Part shown: piece after piece, positions 40,392-47,379 of the stretch
Position numbering within the stretch: the stretch's first letter is position 1
Layout: each line of letters opens with the position of its first letter
From: CAYLLN01 sp036496265
GTDB taxonomy: Bacteria; Planctomycetota; Planctomycetia; Pirellulales; Pirellulaceae
Reading direction: 5' to 3'
NCBI GenBank assembly: GCA_036496265.1
Contig: DASXLL010000392.1
Location: 1 to 48,269, forward strand
DNA length: 48,269 nt
The notes under the pieces: generated by a model
Database searches by the model: none
What the model saw: only the letters and a program-made list of their open reading frames with translations
What the model was told of the DNA's origin: nothing
Position numbers and translations under genes: made by a program

Positions 40392-43274
40392 TCAGTCCTT
40401 CGCCTTCACAACCGTGAGCAGCATCGGCAGCGACGACTGATTACCCTCCACCTTCGCTGTGGCAAAAAATGGCCGCGTTTGCTCTTGAACCCACGGTTCT
40501 GCACGGAGATAGATCGTCCGCTCCGTTTGTTTTTCCGGAATGAGAACACCGGAGAGGCCAATGTCATCAACGATCACGCCGTGAGGCAGATTGGCCACGT
40601 CGAAGGCGATGCGATCGTCGAAACCGTTCCGCTCGACGCGGAGCTTCGCGGCGATCTTGCCGCCAGGCGTAATCGTGATCTCCTGCATCACGGGAAAGCC
40701 CGAGTCGCTATTAGCCGGAAGCAAACTTGCTCCCGGTGCCTCAGAAGCGGACGTCGTTCCCGATTCTCCGGGACCAGGTTTGGTCTCGGCTGATGTCATA
40801 GCAGGTATTAAATACGCCAAAACCTTGGGCTTAGCCGCCAGTTTGATCATGCCGAAACTGCCGGCCGCTTTGGTTCGCTCGCTTCCGCATACGATCGCAG
40901 TCGAAGTGACCTTGATGGTTTTCAGTTGCTCTTCGCTCGGAGCGGTTGCGTCAGACAGCACATTGATCACGCCGTCGGCCTCATAGCAACCTTCCTGGAT
41001 GATAATCGGCGTCGTGACCTGCAGACCGGGCGGCATATCCGCAATATCAACGCGAATCGGCCCATTAAAGTTGTCCATCCGCTCCGCCTTGACCGTAAAC
41101 GCCTTGCCGCTGCCGGTGTTGATCGTGGGATTATTGCCGGTGAGCGTCACTTTGAAATCCGGCATCGGCCGACGAATCGTCAGCTCGTATTTGAAGTCGT
41201 CGCCGGAAAATCCGCGGACATCGGTGACGCGGACGAAGTAGGTTCCATCGGTCGGCGCGACGAACGTCAGCCGCGAGTCTTTGCCGAGCTTCCGATGGGA
41301 ATCGTCGTCGTTTTCATAGAACAGCGTAAACACCGGTAGGCCGTTGTTCGGCAGCTCCGTGCCGACGGCATACGGCACAACGATATATGCCGGCTCATTC
41401 AGCGTATGAGCCCGGCTGGTCGTTTCAAAATAAGCAAAGCGATTCCCGTTCTCCGGATAAAACTGGGCATCCGCATCCGGCCCCCGCCGCTGCTGGAACA
41501 GCTTAATGACGTCGCCACTGAGATAGACATATTCGTTGAGCAGCATTTCCTCCCAGTTGGCCAGGCGCACGCCCCGCTGTTCGCTGTTCATGCCGCGGAA
41601 TTCAATCACCGAATCGCGAACCGCCCGCAGCAGCAGCCGCGGCACCGGCTGACCACGGCTGTCAAGCACTTCGATTTTCGTATCCAGCGGCGATTTGTCG
41701 CGGCCTGCTTTGGTTTCAATGATCCACTGATCGCCCTGCTTCGCATCAAAGCGGAAAAGATCATCATCGCGCTCGCTACCAGCGACAAAAATGCGGCCGG
41801 TGGCCGTGCCGGGCGTCGCAACCTCCGTCGCTTCCTCCGGCCGATCATTCGGCTCGACTTCCGCCACTTTCAGCAGCTTATCCATCGCCGGCTGGGGGCC
41901 GTAATCAGTATCAGGCGGCACTTCGGCCAGCGGAACGAGCGGTGACTCGCTTTCCGTCGCCGCCCGCGGCAGATTGTAGATGCCAAGCGTCCCGTCAACT
42001 CGACCGACAACGAGCGTTTGCCCATCGTGGCTAATGGCCAGGCCGCTCGCCCAATCGCTTTGTTTCTCCAGCGTCTGGCGGATTGTCATCGAATCCGCGT
42101 TCCATACTTTGACGAGCCGATCTTCACCGGCCGATACGACCGTTTGGCCATCGCCCGACCAAACCAGCCGCAGAATTGGTGATTCATGGGCAAATTTAGA
42201 GAGCAGCAGCGAGTTCTCGCCTTCCTTTGCGTCCGACGTAATCCGCCACACACGAATCCGGTTATCGACGCCCGCCGCGGCCAAGCGTGTGCCGTCGGGG
42301 CTGAACGCCAGGGTGTACAGCTCTTTCTGCGACTCCTTCAGTGTGTCCAATCGGCGGCCGGTGGCTACTTCCCAAAGCTTGACAGTGCGATCACCGCTGG
42401 CACTGGCGAGTATTTTGCCGTCGGCCCTAAACGCCAGCTCGAAGATCGCCCCGTTGTGCCCATCGAGCGTGCGAAGCTCTTTGCCATTCACAACATCCCA
42501 GAGCTTAATCGCATTGTCGTAGCCGCCGGTTGCGAGCAGCTTACCGTCCGGGCTTAGCTGCGCCGAATAAAGGCTGTCGTTGTGGCCGCGAAACTTAGTA
42601 GGCGCACTCCCTCTGCCGTCTCGATCAAGCTTGTAAATCCTCGCCTCACCAAACAACCCCGGCTCCCCCGCCGCAACGACGAGGTACCGGCCATCACGCG
42701 AAAAGCTGACTCCGTTCACTGAACCAGGAATCTCGCCGAACGATTGCAATCGAGTGCGATCCTTCGCGCGCTGCAATTCAACCTGGTTATCGCGAGCGAT
42801 GGCGACGGTTTGTCCATCCGGCGACAGGGCCACGGCATTGACGGACAGTTTTGGCGGCGCCAGTAGTGTGATCTTCGGAGTAACTAGCGCCACAGCACTG
42901 GCTGATCCACCGCTCGGACCATTCGCCCCAGCCGCAATCCAGTTTTTCAGCACGTCGATTTCGCCCGGCTTCGGCGCTTCCTCGCCCTCCGGCGGCATCG
43001 CCGGCTTGGCAGCGCCGGTAAGAACCCGGATCAGACGACTTAATTCCGGTTGGCCAGCAGTAATGGCGCCGCCCTTCGCGCCTCCCTTGAGCAGCGAATC
43101 ATACGATTGCAACGACAGCTTCCCCTCGCGGTCTGCATCGTTGTGGCAACCGGTGCAGTATTTTGTAAGAATTGGAGCGACATCGCGGTTGAAATCGGGT
43201 GCATCGGCGGCCAGGACGACCCTTGACAAACCCACAATGGCAATTGAAGTAACGAGTATTCGGTGGCAGTTCAT
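40392..43274 (-). CDS. Exported c-type cytochrome/WD40 protein with PPC domains
   Basis: 960 residues from the ATG at 43274; an ATG at 43331 would add 19 residues. A signal peptide is followed by a PSCyt1-like cytochrome domain with CTGCH at about 40-44, and a probable distal Met in AKPAMPPEG. WD40 blades cover about 135-425 (FSRDGRYLVV, LSPDGKLLATGG, FSPDGTRLAAAG). Two bacterial pre-peptidase C-terminal (PPC)-type regions follow (VEPNDRPEEATEV...; DGTYFVRVTDVRGF). A linker near 827-855 (KPGPGESGTTSASEAPGASL) is encoded by two tandem F2 palindromes. It is a paralogue in style of the protein at 3183-4634. Confidence 0.9.
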   Translation of the reverse strand: MNCHRILVTSIAIVGLSRVVLAADAPDFNRDVAPILTKYCTGCHNDADREGKLSLQSYDSLLKGGAKGGAITAGQPELSRLIRVLTGAAKPAMPPEGEEAPKPGEIDVLKNWIAAGANGPSGGSASAVALVTPKITLLAPPKLSVNAVALSPDGQTVAIARDNQVELQRAKDRTRLQSFGEIPGSVNGVSFSRDGRYLVVAAGEPGLFGEARIYKLDRDGRGSAPTKFRGHNDSLYSAQLSPDGKLLATGGYDNAIKLWDVVNGKELRTLDGHNGAIFELAFRADGKILASASGDRTVKLWEVATGRRLDTLKESQKELYTLAFSPDGTRLAAAGVDNRIRVWRITSDAKEGENSLLLSKFAHESPILRLVWSGDGQTVVSAGEDRLVKVWNADSMTIRQTLEKQSDWASGLAISHDGQTLVVGRVDGTLGIYNLPRAATESESPLVPLAEVPPDTDYGPQPAMDKLLKVAEVEPNDRPEEATEVATPGTATGRIFVAGSERDDDLFRFDAKQGDQWIIETKAGRDKSPLDTKIEVLDSRGQPVPRLLLRAVRDSVIEFRGMNSEQRGVRLANWEEMLLNEYVYLSGDVIKLFQQRRGPDADAQFYPENGNRFAYFETTSRAHTLNEPAYIVVPYAVGTELPNNGLPVFTLFYENDDDSHRKLGKDSRLTFVAPTDGTYFVRVTDVRGFSGDDFKYELTIRRPMPDFKVTLTGNNPTINTGSGKAFTVKAERMDNFNGPIRVDIADMPPGLQVTTPIIIQEGCYEADGVINVLSDATAPSEEQLKTIKVTSTAIVCGSERTKAAGSFGMIKLAAKPKVLAYLIPAMTSAETKPGPGESGTTSASEAPGASLLPANSDSGFPVMQEITITPGGKIAAKLRVERNGFDDRIAFDVANLPHGVIVDDIGLSGVLIPEKQTERTIYLRAEPWVQEQTRPFFATAKVEGNQSSLPMLLTVVKAKD
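40712..40794. repeat. Two F2 palindromes inside the cytochrome/WD40/PPC gene
   Basis: Copy 6 (40712-40740: TAGCCGGAAGCAAACTTGCT then CCCGGTGCC) and copy 7 (40766-40794: TCTCCGGGACCAGGTTTGGT then CTCGGCTGA), same reading frame, no stop codon. Confidence 0.7.
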
Positions 43275-43340
43275 AGGCGCGGTTACGGCGGCAAAGAGAT
43301 TTGGCACTGGGATCCATCGTACATTAAACATTTGCCCATA

Positions 43341-43373
43341 AGTACCGAGTACTTAGTACTGTGTACTCAGTGA
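43341..43373. repeat. Heptamer-period repeat (AGTACTN)
   Basis: AGTACCG AGTACTT AGTACTG TGTACTC AGTGA at a 7-bp period in the divergent gap between the WD40 gene and the GH63 gene. Confidence 0.7.
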
Positions 43374-43453
43374 TATCTCTCCCTACGCGAAGCCGGGCCA
43401 CCCTATTCTGCAGTTCAGTTTGCTTTTGCCATCCGCTCGCCGTCCGACTATCC

Positions 43454-43482
43454 TCTTCTGACCTCTGACCTCTGACCTCTGC
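43454..43482. repeat. Heptamer-period repeat (TCTGACC)
   Basis: TCTGACC TCTGACC TCTGACC TCTG at a 7-bp period, ending about 10 nt before the GH63 gene ATG. Confidence 0.8.
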
Positions 43483-43492
43483 TTCCCCGCGC

Positions 43493-46150
43493 ATGCCCCT
43501 CTCCACCGAACAACTCCGCCTCCAGGCTGCCGACCGCGGCGACGAGCCTTGGCGTCTCTGGGGTCCCTACCTGGCCGAGCGGCAATGGGGCACCGTTCGC
43601 GAGGATTACAGCCCCGGCGGAGATGCCTGGAATTATCTGCCGCACGACCACGCCCGCAGCCGAGTCTACCGTTGGGGCGAGGACGGCCTGGCCGGCATCT
43701 GCGACGAGCGGGGGAGGATTTGTCTGGCCCTCGCCCTGTGGAATGGCCGCGATGCATTTTTGAAAGAGCGGCTGTTCGGCGTCACGAATGGCCAGGGCAA
43801 TCACGGCGAGGACGTAAAGGAGCTGTATTACTACCTCGACGCGACGCCGACGCACTCGTATTTGAAGATGCTCTACAAGTATCCGCAGCGTGTGTTTCCG
43901 TATTCGCGGCTGCTAGAGGAGAGTGCCAAGCGCGATCGCGAGCAGCCGGAGTTCGAGATTCTCGACACGGGCATTTTCGACGACGATCGCTATTTCGATG
44001 TGTTCATTGAATATGCGAAGGCCTCGCCGACCGACATTTTGATGCGGGTGACGGCTCACAACCGCGGCCCGGATTTCGCGGCGCTGCATTTGTTGCCGCA
44101 GATTTGGTTTCGGAATCGCTGGTTGTGGAAGTCGGGTGCGGCGAAGCCGAGTTTGGCCGCCGAGGGCGCGAATGTCGTGCATGCCATGCACGAGCGACTG
44201 GGCGACTATTGGCTCTATTGCGACGGCGGGCCGGAGCTGCTGTTCTGCGAAAACGAAACGAATACTCGCCGGCTGTATGGCTCCAATGGCGCCAGCGGCC
44301 CTTTCAAGGACGCGTTTCACGATTACGTAGTATCCGGACAGCGATTCGCAATCAGCCACGAGAAAATGGGCACGAAAGCCGCCGCCTATTATCACTTCAC
44401 GGTCCCCTCAAAGAGCTCGGTCCAATTGCGGCTGCGAATGAGTGACAAGCAACTCGCTCAGCCGCTGGCCGATTTCGACGCCATCTTCGCCGCCCGGATT
44501 CAAGACGCCGACGATTTTTACGGCCATCTCCAATCGCAAATCGACGACCCCGACGAACGAATGGTGCAGCGGCAGGCCCTCGCCGGCATGATCTGGAGCA
44601 AGCAGTTTTATTTTTATGACGTGCGGCCGTGGCTCCGCGGCGATGAGACTCAGCCGCCGCCGCCGCAGGATCGCCGCTTTGGCCGCAACGCCGACTGGGA
44701 GCATCTCAACAACGCCGACATCATTTCGATGCCGGACAAATGGGAGTATCCGTGGTACGCCGCGTGGGATTTGGCCTTCCACTGCTTGCCGCTCGCCCTC
44801 GTCGATGCCGAGTTCGCTAAGGAGCAGCTCGTGCTGCTCACGCGCGAGTGGTACATGCATCCCAACGGCCAGCTCCCGGCTTACGAGTGGAATTTTGGCG
44901 ATGTGAACCCCCCGGTGCATGCCTGGGCCGCCTGGCGCGTGTTTCAGATCGACCGCAAGCAGCGGCATGCCGTCGATCCGAACGATCCGGGCGATCTGGC
45001 GTTTTTGGAGCGCGTGTTTCACAAGCTCATGCTGAATTTCACCTGGTGGGTGAACCGCAAAGACGCGCAGGGGCGGAATCTGTTTCAGGGAGGGTTTTTG
45101 GGCCTCGACAACATCGGCGTTTTCGATCGCAGCCGGCCGCTGCCGACCGGCGGATTCATCAATCAGGCCGACGGCACGAGCTGGATGGCCATGTATGCGC
45201 TCAACCTGATGCGGATCGCGCTGGAGCTCGCACAACACAACCCAGTTTATGAGGACGTCGCCACGAAGTTCTTCGAACACTTCCTGTTCATCGCCGAGGC
45301 GATGACCAATATCGGCGGACATGAGCGCGGCATTGGACTGTGGGACGACGAGGACGACTTCTATTACGACGAGCTGAATCTGCCGGACGGAAAAATGTCG
45401 AAACTAAAAATCCGCTCGATCGTCGGCCTGATTCCGCTGTTCGCGGTCGAAACGCTGGAGCCGGAATGCCTGGACCGGCTGCCCGGATTCAATCGGCGAT
45501 TAAAGTGGACATTGGCGAATCGGCCCGATTTGGCCGAACTGGTTTCGCGGTGGCAGGAGCCCGGACTCGGCGAGCGGCGACTCTTATCGCTTTTGCGCGG
45601 CAGCCGCATGAAAAAGCTGCTGCGGCGAATGCTCGATGAAACGGAATTTCTATCGCCGTATGGTGTTCGGGCGCTGTCTCGCGTGCATCTCGAACAGCCG
45701 TACGTCTTTTCGTCGCGTGGTCAGTTTCACGCCGTCTATTACGAACCTGCCGAATCGCGGTCCAGTTCCTTCGGCGGCAATTCGAATTGGCGCGGGCCGA
45801 TCTGGTTTCCGGTCAACTACTTGATCATCGAGTCGCTGCAGAAGTTTCACCACTACTACGGCGATGATTTTCTCATCGAGTGCCCCACGGGCTCAGGCCG
45901 CATGTTGACGATCAACGGCGTGGCCCAGGAGCTATCCGACCGCCTATCGCGGCTGTTTCTGCGCGACGCCAACGGCCGCCGCCCCGCCTTCGGCCACTGG
46001 GAAAAGCTGCAGAATGACCCCCACTTTCGCGACTACCTGCTGTTCCACGAGTATTTCCACGGCGATACCGGCGAAGGCCTCGGTGCCTCGCACCAAACCG
46101 GCTGGACCGGCCTCATCGCCAAGCTCCTCATGCCGCGACGCGAATCGTAG
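43493..46150 (+). CDS. GH63 / MGH1-like glucosidase
   Basis: 885 residues without a signal peptide, so probably cytoplasmic. The sequence matches bacterial GH63-type glucosidases with an MGH1-like (alpha/alpha)6 barrel: RLWGPYLAERQWGTVREDY at the start, LFGVTNGQGNHGEDVKE, DKWEYPWYAAWDLAFH, WNFGDVNPPVHAWAAW (with a candidate acid Asp), and a C-terminal GNSNWRGPIWFPVNYLI. Family members remove glucose or mannose residues from glycans or compatible solutes. The start ATG follows a heptamer array and has no Shine-Dalgarno. It ends with a hairpin 2 nt past the stop codon. Confidence 0.9.
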   Translation: MPLSTEQLRLQAADRGDEPWRLWGPYLAERQWGTVREDYSPGGDAWNYLPHDHARSRVYRWGEDGLAGICDERGRICLALALWNGRDAFLKERLFGVTNGQGNHGEDVKELYYYLDATPTHSYLKMLYKYPQRVFPYSRLLEESAKRDREQPEFEILDTGIFDDDRYFDVFIEYAKASPTDILMRVTAHNRGPDFAALHLLPQIWFRNRWLWKSGAAKPSLAAEGANVVHAMHERLGDYWLYCDGGPELLFCENETNTRRLYGSNGASGPFKDAFHDYVVSGQRFAISHEKMGTKAAAYYHFTVPSKSSVQLRLRMSDKQLAQPLADFDAIFAARIQDADDFYGHLQSQIDDPDERMVQRQALAGMIWSKQFYFYDVRPWLRGDETQPPPPQDRRFGRNADWEHLNNADIISMPDKWEYPWYAAWDLAFHCLPLALVDAEFAKEQLVLLTREWYMHPNGQLPAYEWNFGDVNPPVHAWAAWRVFQIDRKQRHAVDPNDPGDLAFLERVFHKLMLNFTWWVNRKDAQGRNLFQGGFLGLDNIGVFDRSRPLPTGGFINQADGTSWMAMYALNLMRIALELAQHNPVYEDVATKFFEHFLFIAEAMTNIGGHERGIGLWDDEDDFYYDELNLPDGKMSKLKIRSIVGLIPLFAVETLEPECLDRLPGFNRRLKWTLANRPDLAELVSRWQEPGLGERRLLSLLRGSRMKKLLRRMLDETEFLSPYGVRALSRVHLEQPYVFSSRGQFHAVYYEPAESRSSSFGGNSNWRGPIWFPVNYLIIESLQKFHHYYGDDFLIECPTGSGRMLTINGVAQELSDRLSRLFLRDANGRRPAFGHWEKLQNDPHFRDYLLFHEYFHGDTGEGLGASHQTGWTGLIAKLLMPRRES

Positions 46151-46151
46151 C

Positions 46152-46170
46152 CATCACGCTCCGCGTGATG
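46152..46170. terminator. Hairpin right after the GH63 gene
   Basis: CATCACGC TCC GCGTGATG, a perfect 8-bp stem, starting 2 nt past the stop codon. No T-tract follows. It has the same shape as the hairpin at 8162-8178. Confidence 0.55.
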
Positions 46171-46220
46171 TTGCCCGGCAATAGCCATTAAAGCTATGCG
46201 TTGGCCCACCAAGCGATCAT

Positions 46221-46258
46221 TCCCTCTCCCTCTGGGAGACGGTTAGGGTGAGGGTCTT
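46221..46258. repeat. CTCTCCCTCTGGGAGA repeat, inverted copy of 27688-27723
   Basis: TCCCTCTCCCTCTGGGAGAC then GGTTAGGGTGAGGGTC. It lies between the GH63 gene and the convergent EEP gene. Confidence 0.7.
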
Positions 46259-46296
46259 GCTTCTGGGCTAGACGTCGCGTCTCCGATTTTTCTTAT

Positions 46297-47181
46297 TCAG
46301 CGCTTTAAAACAACCTCCACCGGAAAATGATCCGACGGCGTCCGCCCCTCCCGCTCCGTCCGATTAATTTTGGCCTCCACAACCTGCCAATCGCGAGAGC
46401 AGCCTATCCAATCGATTCGCGAGCCTCCGGTTTGGCTCGCCTTAAACGCCGTGGCAGTCCCTTCGTCCTTCGCCCGCTCAGGATGAACCTTTCGATAGCA
46501 ATCAATAACCGGCGACTGCTGTCCATCGGCTTCCGCGAATAGCGCCTTATACGGCGGGCTGCCTTCGCCCGAATTAAAATCGCCCGTCACGATGAGTGTG
46601 CAGCCCTTGCCGAGCACGCCAAGCTGCTCGCGAATGAGCTTCGCCGATTCCAACCGCGCCTGCGGCCCGCGATGATCGAAATGCGTATTCAAAAACAAAA
46701 TCGGCGGTGTTGACGGCTGCTTTTGGTCGCGCAGCTTCACCCACGTCGCCATTCGCGGCAACGAACTGTCCCAACTCTTGCTGCCCGCCGTCTGCGGCGA
46801 CTCGCTCAGCCAGAAATGCCCTTCATCGAGCTTTGTAAATCGGTCGTTCTTGTAATACAAAGCCATCATCTCCCCCTTTTCTTTGCCGTCGTCGCGACCA
46901 ACACCGAGCACACCAAACTCCGGCAGATGCTCCGCCAAATAATCCCGCTGAAAGCCCACCGTCTCCTGCGTCCCCAGCAAGTCCGGCCCATAAGCCTTGA
47001 TCGTCTCCAACAAAAACTCTTTCCGCTTATCCCAGTGATTCTCGCCGTCGTTAGCCGTGCCATACCGAATGTTAAACGTCATCACGCGGATGTCGTCGTC
47101 CGCTTTTACCACGTCGCTCATTGCCATCGCCAAACCGACCGCGTAAAACAACGCCGCAACGCGAAGTAAGTTTGAAATCAT
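46297..47181 (-). CDS. Secreted endonuclease/exonuclease/phosphatase-family protein
   Basis: 294 residues. A signal peptide covers about residues 1-27. EEP motifs are in order: MTFNIRYG, LLGTQETVGFQ, LNTHFDHRG, VTGDFNSGEG, SRIDWIGCS and TPSDHFPVEVVL. Together they form the Mg-dependent phosphohydrolase site. Members cut phosphodiesters or phosphomonoesters (nucleic acids, phospholipids, inositol phosphates); the substrate here is not resolved. The start ATG at 47181 is well placed for the signal peptide. The 198-nt gap to the next gene holds CCTGGGGCCTTGGCCCCAGG (47223-47242) and a pyrimidine-rich repeat. Confidence 0.9.
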   Translation of the reverse strand: MISNLLRVAALFYAVGLAMAMSDVVKADDDIRVMTFNIRYGTANDGENHWDKRKEFLLETIKAYGPDLLGTQETVGFQRDYLAEHLPEFGVLGVGRDDGKEKGEMMALYYKNDRFTKLDEGHFWLSESPQTAGSKSWDSSLPRMATWVKLRDQKQPSTPPILFLNTHFDHRGPQARLESAKLIREQLGVLGKGCTLIVTGDFNSGEGSPPYKALFAEADGQQSPVIDCYRKVHPERAKDEGTATAFKASQTGGSRIDWIGCSRDWQVVEAKINRTEREGRTPSDHFPVEVVLKR

Positions 47182-47222
47182 CGATCTGCCCTTTCAGCCG
47201 CGATAGCGGCGCAGTAATACAG

Positions 47223-47242
47223 CCTGGGGCCTTGGCCCCAGG
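47223..47242. repeat. Palindrome CCTGGGGC..GCCCCAGG
   Basis: CCTGGGGCCTTGGCCCCAGG, a perfect 20-nt inverted repeat in the divergent gap before the M28 gene. Confidence 0.65.
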
Positions 47243-47294
47243 ACACCCATCAGCAACAAAAATATATCAGCCGCGAAGCGGCGCAGCCTATCAC

Positions 47295-47324
47295 TCTCTT
47301 TGTTTCCTTTGTTACCTTCTGTTC
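47295..47324. repeat. Pyrimidine-rich ~9-bp-period repeat
   Basis: CTCTTTGTTTCCTTTGTTAC then CTTCTGTTC, the inverse of the purine-rich repeat at 27179-27211. Confidence 0.55.
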
Positions 47325-47379
47325 AAAAATCCGCGTAACCGTGCCCATTCCATGCACCACCTTGCCACGGATATTCCCG

